A stretch of 64,000 nucleotides of DNA from Fomes fomentarius (Eukaryota > Basidiomycota > Agaricomycetes > Polyporales > Polyporaceae), in NCBI GenBank assembly GCA_022606135.1, contig JABYQN010000004.1, forward strand, positions 930,001 through 994,000, in the 5' to 3' direction. Made by a program: the position numbers and the translations under genes. The notes under the pieces are model-generated. The model made no database searches. It was not told the DNA's origin and was given only the letters and a program-made list of their open reading frames with translations. Numbering within the stretch: position 1 is the stretch's first letter; every line of letters begins with the position of its first letter. This document shows positions 46,146-60,605 of this stretch, in pieces.

Positions 46146-48962
46146 TTATCGCTTCGTGAAGATCTTGTTAAGGAGACCGAGCACCTTCGGCACGTTGAGT
46201 TGCACGTATTCAAGGTCCAACAAGTGCTTGTTGTCTTTTTGCTATAGATGGAACAATGCATGTCAGGAAGACTGACCGCCATCACGAGGGCCTGCACTCA
46301 CCTTCTCGAGGAGATCATCAATGTTGAGATCCATCTCCAAGATCGCCTTCTCGCGACCCTTGTAGTGCAGCGCGATGATGAAGGTGCCGGGGGTTGGAGA
46401 GGTGAAGTTGAAGTAGATGTTCGGCCGCCTTGTAAAGAACGAACATATCAGCATGCGCCTACAGACCTGCTACATTGCATGCGGAAGACAACTGACCTAT
46501 TGTCGGGCACGTTGCTCTCGACAATGATACCCTCCTTCTCGAGCTGGGCATGCGTGAACCGGTAGGGCCCATGGACCACTGGCTTCGCAGGCTTCTTCTC
46601 CTTCCCGCCGACAGTGACGACGCCGACGCCGGTCGACTGGCCGGGCTCCTTCGACGCGGTCAATCGGACGTTCTGGAGGTACGCCTTGTACTGCTCGAGC
46701 TGGCCGCGGAGGTAGTTGTTGTGGTCGCAGATCGTCTTGTACACCGCCTCGAGGCTCTTCGTCTCGAGCAGGACCTTCTCGCGCAGGTTCCCGAGGTGCA
46801 CGAGCTCGGCCGAGACCTCGTCCTGCATGAGCTTATAGCCGTCCGACCGTTCGACGATCTTCTGCTCCTCGAGCTCGCGTAGCATCTCTTTGACCTTGAT
46901 GCCCTTGCGCACGAGCGTCGCGTCCTTGGTCGTCGCCGCGCGCTCCGCGATCGCCGCCAGATTGTATGGTCGCTTCTCCGCGAGCCCGGGGATTGACCGG
47001 ATGAGCTGCACGAAGATCGACTTCGCCTCCATGTATAGCATGTCGCTAGGGGAGACGGAGTCCATGAGAATGTCCTGTACTGGTGTCTCCCATCGACTGT
47101 ATAGGGGTAACTCCATCGTCCGGTTCTCCTTCCGTGGTACTTGAGGCGGTGCAGGACCAAGCTCGTCAGTGAGGATGCGCAGGTGTTGTTTGTCGTTAGG
47201 TGACTAATGAGATGGGTTCAGTAGCCGGCCGCGCAGAGTTATACTAGACAGCACGTACTAGTACTTCGATGTGTTGGAGGATGAGGGAATGGGTGTTGTA
47301 CAACTCGTTCAGTGTGATGCTAATAACAAGATCCTTTTTCGACAAAGCCATATATTGATCCATCTAGGGACATAATCAGTACCTATATGCGCAAGACTCT
47401 CGGGCAGACGCACCTCTAGTGTGTCGTAAAAGTCGCCCACTTCACATAGGTTGTTCAAAAACTGGTTGATGCGCGCCTTGTTGTTCTCCACGAAAGGGTT
47501 GAGCGTGATCATATATGCCTCCTTGGCATATGAGGGCTTGTTCGCAAGATTTTGCAACATCTTCGCGATCTACACACATCCTGTCAGACTCACATCTAGC
47601 AGCGATCACGTGAGGACGTATTACCAAGGTCAATGTCCGCCTGGGGTGCTTCGCAGGGACACCCTCTACCAACATGTACGCTTGTGGTGTGACGATGGCT
47701 GGGTTAATGAAACGAAGGAAGAAGAACCCTCCGATCAAAGAGCATATAGCATAATCCGTAGCGTCCGGGTACTTTCGCTATAGGGGAGGTCGACCAATCA
47801 GTCTCGTCTCTATACTGTTGTAATTGACGTTACTCACCCTTGTAAGACTCCTGATCTGTTTGCAAATCCACCTGATACCATATGGAACACTATCCAAGCT
47901 CTCCATGATAGTGAGCAGGAAGCTGTTCGCGATCTCCATGAGCATAGTCAATCGAGGCGCAATGATCGCTTGTACGTCCGGGTTGGCGGCCGCCACTTCG
48001 GGGGGTACACCGCGAGGAAGGTTCGGTGGCAGAGAACCGGTCTCCTCCTCGATCTGCTGAATCATCTGCTCATAGACCTTGACCGGGTTGATCTCCAGAT
48101 TGAGGTCTTTGTGCTCGATGAGACTATTGATCCTCTCGGCGAGCACACTCTTCAGATAACTCTGACCGGGCCCGCGACGAGTGTAGGTGGTCATCATCCG
48201 AGAGACGGGTGTGTTGGCACGGAGAAGAGATCCAAACTCGGTAGCAGTTTCGAACTGGGAAGAAAGGACGGACTGGAACATGGTCAGCAACAGGTGCTCT
48301 TCTCGAGATTCGTACTGGTTTCCGTAGAGGGTGAACATGACTGTCTGGAGAAGGGTGTCGATCTCTGTGAGCGATACGAGTCGACAGAGGTTCGCGATAT
48401 GTCGGGGCTCGGATTGAAGGAGGAAGAAGAGGTTCGAATATTGTTGAAGCTTGCGGTCGTCCGGGTAGTGGCCTTCCGTCGCGTCCACCTCTTCAAGATG
48501 CTTCTCTACTTCGTTTTGCTGCGAAATATTGAGAACAAGCTACGTAGAGAGCAGAAGAAGAACGCACCTCATCAAGAGCCATACGGTTCTGGATTAGCAG
48601 GCCGATACGGGAGTCGAGGAAACGGACATCACGCTCGAGAACGAAGTTACGCTTCGACTGTGCGGATATCCGAGACTTGAGCTCCCTCAACCGCTTTTGG
48701 GCTGAAGGACGCGAGATTGAGGTTGCGGAGAGAGTGCGGCAAATGAACAAAGTGACATACCGCGACCCAGCTCATCCTCAACTTCAACGTCCTGCTCGGC
48801 CGCCATACTGAAGAGGGCGGTGACACTGTAGCGGTTGGTGTTCCGGTTGGTGAGGCGGCGGGTCGACATGCCTCCCGGAGAGTTGGGGGTTGTTGGGTAG
48901 TCAGAGTAGGACATATTGGCGGTATATGGCAAGTTTGGAGAAGATCGTGGGGATTGGAACAC
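46146..48962 (-). CDS. Ras GTPase-activating protein, Gap1/Sar1 (IQGAP-related) type
   Basis: It would switch off Ras by speeding GTP hydrolysis. The start reads [20 protein letters not shown]; a Met at 48914 is the alternative. A coiled stretch follows ([20 protein letters not shown]). The RasGAP domain has [20 protein letters not shown], the presumed arginine-finger loop [13 protein letters not shown], and the family block [20 protein letters not shown]. The RasGAP C-terminal domain has [39 protein letters not shown] and [18 protein letters not shown]. It ends [14 protein letters not shown]. RasGAP plus RasGAP_C without IQ or WW motifs matches fission yeast Gap1/Sar1. It converges on TERT. 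Confidence 0.92.
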
Positions 48963-50297
48963 CAGGAAGCGAGCGTCACAGGAAAGCGAAGATAGATAAG
49001 AAAGGGCAGGTATCGCCTGTGACCCGCTCAGAGCGACGAGATGAGGAGAACGGCGGGGACAAAGACGGCGGCGGCTGGGAGGAGACCGGAGGGAGGAGTT
49101 GTTCGTTAGAAGTAGTGAAGAGAGCTGTTAGCCTGTAACAAGCCTTGTTACTGCCTACGGGATCCCCCAGCGCTTCTCTTCCGAGCCTCATCCTCCGCCT
49201 CCGCGTCCCCCTTCCCCGGCTCCCACCCATGCTACACGGCTTTCAGTCGTTGCGAGGGCCACTCATCAGCACACTGCGCATCAGGCGACTAACCTTCCTC
49301 AACTCCCCGCCCAACTGTCTTCCACATCTCCCAGCTTCTCGCAATCTAGGCTCCGGGCCAAGTCGTCTACCGTTCCACGACATCCGCAACCGGCGACATC
49401 GCTATCTTTCCAACCGACTGCAACTGGGCGTGCGCAGACTCGGTCATGATATCGCCTCATGATCTATCATAAGAACTCTGGCGGATTCCTGTGGCCCAGC
49501 TGGCGCTGCTTCCCCAATCCACGTCCCATCTGGACTGCATATGCGGACTCAATTCTGTTCGCCGGAATAGCGTTTCAGGTGAGACCCCGCAGTCGTTACC
49601 ATGCGCGGAACCATGCCACGCCATCCGTGTTTCTCATAGAGTTGCCCGTACTTATATAGCAATGTACAAAGTTGCAGATTACCTCATCTCGTATTCGGGA
49701 AAGGCAGATCCCGCAACCTGTGCACGCGGACTGCCGTAACGTTTCCTTGTTTAAGCCCGTATAAGGCACTCAAACCCACATCGTGTCCATTGAGAACGTT
49801 GCCAGAGGGTGATTTTCGCATCTATCATTCGTACGTTTCACATATCAGAGGTGCATTCTGATTAGTCTCCCCTGGGCAGACAGTATATGTTCTATGGATG
49901 TGGGGAAGGACGATCTGATAGAGATTCACTAACAGCGCACCCCTCTGCAAGATTGTCAGTCGCCGCAACCTACCCATACGAAACCATAAACAGATCGGAC
50001 ACCGCACATCCGTCTGGCAGTGACGGCCGTCTCGGACTCCGTTCTATAAGCGTGATTACTTGGCAAGACCTGTCCCTCACACCGACGCTCATGCGCACGC
50101 CGTCCGCGACGCCATGCTTTCACATGCCGATGGGTGCGCCGGTGAACTTGAACAGGATTATCGTACTGCGGAAGAAGCAAGACGCGCGCGGTGGAGAAGA
50201 TTAATGTTTGGAATGTGTTGCGGCTTTTGTATCTTCCCTGCGGTGATCCAGAGCTGGGCTTCTTCCTGTTCCGCCGCCATGACCATCGAACGATGAC
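48963..50297. other. Intergenic, no gene seen
   Basis: Upstream region of the RasGAP gene plus about 1 kb without supported coding content. Confidence 0.45.
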
Positions 50298-50390
50298 GGT
50301 CGAGTCGGCGTACCAAGATGATATGGTGGTGGATATCATGTGGTTCACATGTTAGGGAACCTACCGGTCGAAAGGACCGGTCGAGTCGGC
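50298..50390. repeat. Short repeats and a hairpin near the aminotransferase 3' end
   Basis: GGTCGAGTCGGC occurs at 50298-50309 and again at 50379-50390. Between them ACCGGTC-GAAAG-GACCGGT (50363-50381) is a 7-base inverted repeat with a 5-base loop. It may be a decayed mobile-element end or a transcription-end structure; nothing decides. Confidence 0.4.
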
Positions 50391-50516
50391 ATACTCGGTC
50401 GATGTGTAGCCTGTGTCAATGCTCAATTCAAGTGTCTAGTAATAGCCTCGGATGGTGATCCAATCTCGCACCCAGATGATACAGAGTTACTTGTACAGCC
50501 CCCGTGTTAATACAAC

Positions 50517-52420
50517 TCAACTCGTGTCATTGGATTTGCCACGAGCCTCCAGCAGAACTTGGCGCAATCGTCTCAGTGCTTCCTCGACTTGATCCTCGGG
50601 AAGCAAGCTGAACGCCGCTCGCACGTACGCCGACTTGCGTCCGCTAGGCATGAAGACGGTCCCAGGTAGGGCGATTACGCCTTTGTCGAGCGCCTTCGTC
50701 CGGATGATTGCCTCGGAATCACTCTCGTCCGCAGCGTCTGAACTTGAGAGCGGAACCTTGAGCTTGAACCTGTTTCAAGTTGCATCTCAATCTGCCATGA
50801 TCTAGCAGCAAAGATGCAAAAAGATGCACTGACCAGAAGAACAATCCCGCCTGGGGCGTGTTCCATTCCGCGAGTCCAGTGAGTTGCTTGTGCATCGAAC
50901 GCTCAAACACGTCCCGTTTCTTGCGGTAGAAATCCGCAACGCGGTCGACGTGTGCCGTGAACTTCTCGTAGCCCCATGTCTGCAGCATGCGGAGCGAGAG
51001 GATTTGTGTGATTGTCGGAGCCTGATGGTTCGAGCCCATGGTCTAAGAAGCGTAGGTTCAGTTTGTTGTGTGAAAGAGAGAGAACATCGCAGGATGCGTG
51101 GACTGACGTGCATGACAACGGCATCGATGATGGGTTGCGGCGCTGAGAGGAATCCGATCCGCATACCGGACGATAGCACCTTCGACAGGCTGTCGAATCG
51201 GGCTACGCGCCCGACCTCGGGCTGGTCGCGATCGAGTGCGAAATACGAGGGTGGCCTAGGTGCACTGCCAAAGTAAAGATAGTAGTATGGATCGTCTGTT
51301 TTGATGGGAAGAAGCGGGCGGGTGTCATGCATCAACACTTCTGCCAGCAAGACGCACGGGGACACTTGCCTTCGAGGATCAGGAAGTTGTGTTTCTGCGC
51401 GAGCTCAAGGATCTCGAGGCGCCGTTCTAGCGTTGACGTCACCCCGGTCGGGTTTGCACCATACTGTTGAGATATGGCCGTCAGCGGCAGTGATATAGAC
51501 AGTGCAACGACGGCGGATTAGCTCACAGGGACGGTGTACAAAACTTTTGGTTTAGGCTTGTTCTCGGGCCAATTGTCAAGCAGCTTCCGCAGCCCTTGCG
51601 CGTCGATGCCGTCCTGATCGACCTCAACCTCTGTGTCATAGCTGAGTATACCTATGCTGAACGTGTGCAACAGAATATCATACCTATCATCTCACATCCC
51701 GCATGATGGAAGACAGGAATGACAGCTCTGCGCACACGGTGGTTAATCGCCCGTTCAAACGCTCGTCCGATAAGAGCAGTACATACGCATAGATGGGGGT
51801 TTCGATGAGCGCGACATCGCCGGGACCCACCAAAGCGTTCACAACCTTCAAAGGCAATGAAGCATCAGTTATGCACTCCGACTACGAAAGACGAGCCAGT
51901 ACCTTATAAATGATGTCCGAGGACCCAGTGCCGAAGGTGAGGTCCCAACCTTCACCCCGTTTGCGCCCATGGCAATATTCCTGCAGGCCAATGAACCAGT
52001 CGAGCAGGTCAGGGATGCCCTTGCCCTCGCTATACTGCAGGCTCCGCGCTACATCTGTCTCACTCAGAGTGACGAGCGTATCTTCATTCGTCACTGGGTC
52101 GCGGAGGGTGAACTGCAGAGATGTTATCGGGAACGTGTCCGCGTTTGGCTTGCCTGTGAGGAGGGAGATAACGCCTGGACGCTTTTCAAGGTGTAGCAGA
52201 GCACGGACTGTACAGTCAACGGAGGACATCAAACAATAAGATGTTGAGCTCTTATTGTCAAGTGCTAAGACTGCTCATAATACTGACTGGGATCCTCGAT
52301 ACGGCGCTTCGATGACTCTGATATGAACGGCTCGTAGAACGCTCTCGGAAGAACTCGTTCCGCTACGGGACCCCGTCCGCCTACAGATGAGCCGCTCTCT
52401 CCTTTGAAGTCATTTGGCAT
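50517..52420 (-). CDS. PLP-dependent aminotransferase, Aro8/KAT/AADAT type (copy 2)
   Basis: A class I/II aminotransferase paralogous to the gene at 9325. Exon 1 starts MPNDFKGESGSSVGGRGPVA and includes LPRAFYEPFISESSKRRIED. Then come HLEKRPGVISLLTGKPNADT, FGTGSSDIIYKV, VGPGDVALIETPIYA, LLDNWPENKPKPKVLYTVP, YGANPTGVTST, DDPYYYLYFGSAPRPPSYFA and FDSLSKVLSSGMRIGF. The Lys in SLSK is the expected PLP anchor. It ends LRQVLLEARGKSNDTS. Intron positions match copy 1 in most exons, so they derive from one ancestor, but sequence divergence is large and the duplication is not recent. The start at 52420 is supported by a splice donor GTCAGT after IEDP. Likely cytosolic; substrate not determinable. Confidence 0.9.
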
Positions 52421-53447
52421 AGTGATAAGAGAAGTAGATGAAGATCTGGGAGACGAGGATTCCGAGGGAAGGACGAGTCAGTGCAGGTCAGTGGGAGAGC
52501 AGGGGAATAGACTCACCGGGCCTTTTATGCAGTTCCTGATAGGGAGTCTCCAGTAGCACATGAGTGACTCATCTAGAAGTAGTAGCCGAGGTACGGTATC
52601 CTCCGACCCTGTCCGAGAACGATTGGCCAGGTCTCGTGAGGCCATAGGTTACCGGTACCGCAATATACCACACACATGGTGAGCATCATGTCGAGCTGGC
52701 TATGATAGTTATCAGTCAGAGCATAGCTCAGGAGCCAATGAATCATGAAGGTGCTGAACACACAGCACAAGCGAATGGCCCAGGCCTGAAATTACGTCCG
52801 TCATTCGTGTCGGATCATAACACGCAATCCGTTTCATGGTACTCGTGACTGCCAAAATGCGGAACATATACTGCGGAGGCAAGGAATGCAGTCTGGTCGG
52901 GATCATAGCGAGACTTTGTGATAGCCTATTGACGAAAGACTGGCTGTGTGGGGTGTTTCAATTTCGAGCAAGTCATTTCAAGACGTACAAACTAAGCCCC
53001 GCTGCGCCGGCAGCGTACCTATAGGCTTTATATGCGAAGTTTGTACCTTGCTGCTTCTGCAGTTACTTTGACAGAAGAAAGGCACGAGCATGCATGGATG
53101 CGGTCGCCATGAATTCATACTTGATAACTATATACACGGTAAGTATACTGGACTTCACGTTTGCGTACCCCCCGGATTGTGGGAGTTTGGTCGGAGTGGT
53201 CTGTATGAATCATGAGTCTCGTTGTCGACGTCTGCAGATTCCTGTGTGTACATACGTTTAAGCTTCGGATTCAACTGGGATTCAGAAGCAATGGCCGCAA
53301 TAGGCGTAGACAGAGGGCACGTGAGTACCTACCTGTGTTTGCCTATGCTTGGTGAGGGGCTGTAGTACTGGCAAACCTTATTTTTCGACATCCACAAACT
53401 TGTCCGTGTCGTCGGTAACATCAAGACCCTCAAGATCATCCTCAAGA
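52421..53447. other. Divergent upstream region, no gene seen
   Basis: Lies between divergent aminotransferase copy 2 and RPL4. No gene supported. CACGTG at 53318-53323 lies about 130 bases before the RPL4 start. Confidence 0.45.
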
Positions 53448-54847
<1,400 letters not shown>

Positions 54848-55935
54848 GCAGTGAGTGGATGTTGTATGAAGTGGCTATGCATTTTGATGTCTCGTTGCCT
54901 ATGGCCACATCTATCGAGTCGTGTATGTTGTATGTTGCCCATGGTGAAAAAAACATCTTCCTGTGACTTGCCACGCACACGCCTTCTGAGGACCCACCAG
55001 GTCGATGATGACCGTCTCTAAGTTCACGGGATCTTTCCCCCTCTTATAAGTACCGTCTCCGCCAGAGCTTATCTGCTGAGTTCCCTGAACAACCTAGAAC
55101 CCTCTGCTGTCACCATCTATCGTCTGACTATCGGGTGAATGTCAAAGGTGTTTCTTGTCGATTGCACATCTCTGTTCATCCTAGACCTTCAGCTAGTAAT
55201 GCTACACCGACATAGCCAAGCTTCTCATTGCCTTATGCCTCTTCATACAAAAACCAGACCATGATCAGACCACCTTGATAATTCCAGGGATGCCATTTAT
55301 TTTTTCACGAAGCGAAGGTCAGATCTGAAGGCCTTCCGCGGCAGCCGGACCTGTCACCGAAAGGCACAGAAGATGACAAGTCTGACAATTTGGCAAGGCA
55401 CTCTTGGAGGGGACCGACGGCTGAGAACTTTTTTGTGAAGTCACTTCGTCCCTGTCAATCTACAAGTGTCCTCCCTCCCAGCTCTCAGGCTGACCCCAGC
55501 TGGCGAATGTTCCAAGAGCAACTCTGGATGCAATCGCTCATCACCGCAGTTGAGCTACCTAGTCTCATATGCAGCGAAGAGAACATGTAGGAACGTTCGT
55601 CCCCGAGCTCGTCACGGGCTGGGATGTGTAATCTGCTGATCATGCGGTCACTCTTTGAGGCGGATCATGCACTCGATAGCCCCTTCGCAGTGGGATGAAT
55701 TCCGAATTAGCCACATCGAGCGACCAGCGGCGCAGCTATATATTGGCCCCTGAACCGATTTCATAGTCTCCATAACTCTGGCGCAACGTCACTCCTCCTC
55801 TCATCGCGACATATCCGAGACGTATCAAGTGAGTGTGGACAACCCTGATCATGCCGTGGCACGTCCTGATATCGCCGCCCATCGACGCAGTTCAGTAGAC
55901 TAGCACTCCACGACTTCTGACTCGCACCACTCGAA
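54848..55935. other. Intergenic, no gene seen
   Basis: Downstream of RPL4 and upstream of the small cysteine-rich gene. A GATGATGA/CTGA pair near 55003 and 55074 looks like snoRNA C and D boxes, but there is no terminal stem, so none is called. Confidence 0.45.
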
Positions 55936-56631
55936 ATGGCTTACGCTGAGCTCGCCGCTGCGCCCGTGGACGCCTGTTACCTTGTCAAATGCGACAGTTG
56001 CGGCAAGACGACTTGGAAGGTACGTCCGCCACTCTGCAGTCCAGACCATCGCCATCGCCCCCTTGCCATTGAGGCTGTTGTCGTGCACCTTCTCGTCACC
56101 GTTTCCTCGTTCATTTTCCCTCGTCCCTGTCGCGGTTCGCGGGAAGCACGCGAACCGTCGGCTGGCGCGGTCATCTTCCCAGCTCTTCCCAAGGGGTCGT
56201 GTCGAATCGTGCGTGTGCAAGAGGGCTAACGATTACGTCTTGTGTGCCATTGCAGGGATGTGGGCAGCATGCCACCGCGGTGAGTGTTTGTCATTCTGCC
56301 ATTGGTTCGGCCGTCCCTGCGCGCGCACTGCGGCCAGCAGGAGGCTCATCAGACTCTGGGCTCTCACAGGAGGTAGCCGTCTCGGTCTTCGCAATGCGTC
56401 GAAGTGCGTAGTGCGGCCGGAGTTTGCAAGGGAGGTCGCGGCAGGGGATCTTCGACTTCTAGCTTGGCCGTGGACGCGATCGCGTAGCCTGGGCGATGGG
56501 GTCGGTTCGCGGTGCGCGCGCGGACAGGAGGGTGAAGTTGACGTATTCTGGGACTGTTTGCTGATGGGCTTTGCATCGGGTAGGTGATGAGCTCTGTCAA
56601 GGAAGAGGACAAGTGCACATGCGCGCGATGA
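55936..56631 (+). CDS. 51-residue cysteine-rich (zinc-ribbon-like) protein
   Basis: Three tiny exons: 55936-56019, 56256-56279 and 56584-56631. They encode MAYAELAAAPVDACYLVKCD, SCGKTTWKGCGQHATAVMSS and VKEEDKCTCAR. Four cysteines plus His (CDSCGK, GCGQH, CTC) resemble a widespread fungal family of unnamed short proteins with the pattern CxxCGKxTWxGCGxH...RCxC. Metal binding is likely but unproven. The middle exon is only 24 bases and the second intron is 304 bases, so gene finders may well miss it. It is upstream of, and in the same direction as, the kinase gene. Confidence 0.75.
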
Positions 56632-57080
56632 AGCTTTGAAGGCGCGGGCGATGGGGGGCTCGAAAGCTGGGAAATCTCGGTGATATTGATGTATGGTAGC
56701 ACGCTGTATTCTTGGAAAGATCTGCGGCAACTGGACACGAGACACAATGTGAGCAATGCACTTATCGGCGGCGCAGGCGCGAGTGCGACCAGCGCGGCGC
56801 GACTCCGAGGCGAGGACGAGTGCGGCGGAGAGAACAGCGGGCGAGGGGCCGAAGGCAGGAGCTGCAAGCGGGGCAGGCATCATTGGGCGCCTGTTCGGAT
56901 GCCCCGGTAGCTGGCCGGGTGAGATCCCTTTGTGGAGTCCTTGACCAGAATTCGAATCCGTCCACCGCTCTCACTACTCTCTCTCTCTCCTCCCTCATCT
57001 CGTCCTCGTCCCCGTCCCCTTCGCCTGCCCCGCCTTCGCCCGGCACACACCCTGGCTCCTCCTCGCTGTACATACTAGAC
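56632..57080. other. Upstream region of the kinase gene
   Basis: GC-rich. The kinase frame is open upstream to 56712, but the upstream text is Arg-rich and looks non-coding. Confidence 0.4.
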
Positions 57081-60000
57081 ATGGCCAACGCCGTCGCATC
57101 TTCCTCCCGCGATCGGCCCGCCAGGAACCGGACCAGCATGCACTCCCTCCTCCAGCACGACGCCAACGAAGGTGTCGTCATGACCCATGAAATACACCAT
57201 AGAGCCCGCGGTGACCCTTCCAAGCACGACACCGTCAAGATCATCAACCAGTACGAGTTCAAATTCAAGGTCGGCAAGGGGCAGCATGGCGAGGTCTATC
57301 TGGCCGAGGACTCCACCAAGGGCTACATGCCTGTTGTCAGTACCTTCATCCCGCTTTTTGTCATCTGAGGTCCTCACCTACCCTGCTTATTGCGCGCAGG
57401 CTGTCAAGTGTGTGCGACGGAAGAACAAGAACGACCGCATGAGCAAGCTCAGGAGGAACAATCTTCCCCGCTCGTCCCACACACAACTCGTCGACCAGCT
57501 CGGCAGCACAGAACACAAGATTCGCAAGGAAATTGCGATTATGAAGAAGCTCAACCATCCCCACGTTGTTCGCCTGCTTGAGGTCATAGACGACCCGCTC
57601 ACAGACAAGATCTACATGGGTGCGTATGCTGCCTCTATCCGCTTTCCCGTGCCCCGCTATGCGCCACATCTTCCGCTCTACTACCTCGCAATGTGTGGTG
57701 TTCCATGCCTTGCTGCGTGCTCCGTTCGTCGCACACAATCTGGTGGTGTACATTGCGCAGGCACGCGCGATCAGGTCCGGTGCCTGAAGCACTGGATATC
57801 ATAGTTCATACCTGTTGTTGAGGTTGGCGACGATGCGTTCAGACACGAATGCCATCTCCCTCGCGGTATCCCGCTGCAACAAGCATTCGCGACTGCAATG
57901 AGCTTGCAATGGGCTCAGAGGGGTCAGCGTTCCCATAAGGCTGCGCATGTTTCCATTAACGACTTTCGCCCTTGCCTTTTGCGGCGGCAGGAGTGGCTTC
58001 CGCGCAGTTCCCCGAGCTACAACGACTTGCAGACGCGTGATTGTAAATCAGCTGCTATGCGCAGTCCACTCATTAAGCCTGTAGAAAGCGTATGTGGCGT
58101 CTTCAAACACAGCATGAGATATGGCGAGACGCTTCTGTCCTTCTCCGACTTATACGCATATATTCCAACACTAACGCCTTCCTACCAGTCATGGAGTATC
58201 TTGGTGGCGGCGAGATTAAGTGGCGCACACAATCGGATCACCCCCTGCTTCGAGTTGATCAGACAAGGCGCATATGCCGCGACGTCATCCTAGGACTCGA
58301 ATATCGTACGTGCCGATCCCTCCACTCTATACGAAGCTCACCTCAGCGTCTGTTAAGTGCACTATCAAGGCATTATTCATCGAGACATCAAGCCTGCCAA
58401 TCTTCTGTGGACAGAGGACCGCCGCACAGTCAAAATCAGTGATTTCGGCGTTTCAACATTTTCCTATGCCCAGCGGCTCGCCGCTGCTGGCAAGGGGAAC
58501 ATCAAGGTAGACGATACCGACCCGATTCTGATGGATGAGAGCGACCTGTCGAAGACTGCTGGCACGCCCATGTTCCTTGCCCCCGAGATCATCCATGAGG
58601 TCAACGACAACGAGCAGCCCAGCTCGTCGTCCACACTGCACCTCCAGGCGCAGCCGCGCAAACGACCACGGATCACAAAGGCGATCGACATATGGGCGTT
58701 GGGCGTCACCATGTACGGTCTGCTGTTTGGTCAGTTGCCATTCAACGCGAGGACCGAGTACGAGATATACCAAGTGATTCGCTCGCAAGATTGGAACGTC
58801 CAGGACTCCATGGGACTGGATAAAATACCAACAGGAGGGCGTCACCAGAAAGTCGCTGCGAAACGGGCGGCTGAGAAACGCCAAATCATAGACACCGAGG
58901 GTGCTCAGGTTATCGACTTGCTCGAGAAGTTGTTGGAGAAGAATTGTGAGAAGCGGATTACCTTGGAGCAGGTCAAGGTGAGTTCGACGTCAGCATACTT
59001 CAATCCGATCGATCTTATACCTCTGGACTGGGTCTTCAGCGTCATCCTTGGATTCTTCGCGACCTTGAGAAGCCCGAGGAGTGGCTGCGGGACACTCAGC
59101 TCACGAGGTACCTGCAGCTCGAGCCGACGCACGACGAGACAAGCTCTGCGATGTCATCTGTCCGCTTCCGCTGGCTGCCGCGGATCGGTAACCGTATCTG
59201 GTCGACCTTGCGTAGCGTGCGTCCTCAACGATCTTTCAGGCGACCCGAGCAGCAGGCACAGGACGAGAAGGACCGTGTTGGCGTACACTCTGAACCGCAC
59301 ATTGCCCATCTTACTCGCCGTCAAACTACAACAGCTCAACCTCCTCCCCAGCGCCACCAGCATCACAGCTCCGTTCGCGAGAAGGGCAAGCGGCGGTCGC
59401 GCCAGGAAATCATGCGGAACAAGTCCACGAACGACATCACGTCGAAACCTGGGAAGGCGTTCGAGCCATGGGCGATGTGGAACAACGGATCGACACCTGG
59501 TCCCTCCAAGAGTAAGAGCACGGAGACCGGTCTACAGGTGCCGACGCAATCGAGCCGTGTGGCATCGCCCTTACCTTCTCCTGTAGGTTCGAGTCAGGTC
59601 ACGACTCCGGTCAGCGAGTATCCACCCAGTCAATCTCCCGACGGCGAGCGCCCCCGTTCTGTAGTGATGAAATGGATGTCAAACCTCAAGCTCAGCAACC
59701 GGCAGTCCTCCTATGCGTCCTCGTACTCACCAATGATGGAAGCTAGCCCGTCGTCGTTCGCGCACGGCCGCCCACATCCCGTCTTCGCTACCGCTCCGCC
59801 CTCGCGCGACAGTGGGGATGCGATAAGCGGTCACATTACCTCCCGCCAGAGCAGCATGAGCGGCAAGCTCACCAAAGCTATGCGTGCGGCGTCGTGGACA
59901 GCGCCTGACTTCGCCCTGGCCCGACCCTCTGAGGACATGACGTCGATTTACTCCGGTGATCGTGCTGAAGAACTCGACGAGGAGACGCTTCTCTGGGGCG

Positions 60001-60605
60001 CTGGAGGTGTCGCGGGCAGCCCTGTCCCATCGGCCCCGAACAGCGCCCTCCTCAGCACCGTGTCGTCCGCCCAGTCGATAGGCCCCTCGGCGGCGGCGGT
60101 GCGGGCCATCCTTTCTCGCACCGAAGGCGCGGCAGATGTCCATACACAGGAGGCGTCTCAGCAAGACCCGATCTCGCAACCACGACACTCATCTTGCCAA
60201 GCACGTCTCCGCACTACGTCCCCGCTCGCGCAAGTCTCGTACCACCCCGAGCAGACCATAGACGGCAGCGGCAGTGACAGTGACGACGACAGTGGAGTGT
60301 CCTACGACTCGGCAGACGACTCATCGAGCATCCACCAACCACCACTGCGCTCGCTCGACGTCATCCCGAACGAGGACGTCGACCTCGGCGCGAGCCGCGG
60401 CTCTGGCCCCTCATTCGATCTCCAGCCGAGCACGTCGCAGATGTACCAAGACGAAGACGAGGAGAGCGAGGACGAGGACGAGGTGCACCTCGAGGTGCGC
60501 ACACGCCGGCCATCGCAGAGCGCAACGGAGATGTCTCCTCCGCGTCGCTCGTTGAGCGCCCACCGGCCGCAGGAGGGTAAGCAGCGGCCCATGATCTGTA
60601 CATGA
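57081..60605 (+). CDS. CaMKK/Ssp1-like serine/threonine protein kinase
   Basis: Resembles the kinases upstream of AMPK/Snf1 (fission yeast Ssp1, budding yeast Sak1/Tos3/Elm1, animal CaMKK). Start MANAVASSSRDRPARNRTSM. The kinase domain has IINQYEFKFKVGKGQHGEVY, then AVKCVRRKNKNDRMSKLR, VMEYLGGGEIKW, the catalytic loop GIIHRDIKPANLLWTE, DFGVSTFSY, an insert of about 45 residues, TAGTPMFLAPEIIHE and AIDIWALGVTMYGLLFGQLP. It ends at HPWI after an intron at 58979. A Ser/Pro-rich, acidic tail of more than 450 residues follows, ending EGKQRPMICT. The insert between DFG and APE is typical of this group. The intron 57620-58188 is 569 bases, unusually long here; a missed small exon is possible although the flanking protein is continuous. 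Confidence 0.9.

Noticed and set aside
55003..55078. C/D snoRNA-like pair (GATGATGA and CTGA) downstream of RPL4
   Set aside because: No terminal stem pairs the flanks, no convincing C'/D' boxes or guide were found, and both boxes are short enough to occur by chance.
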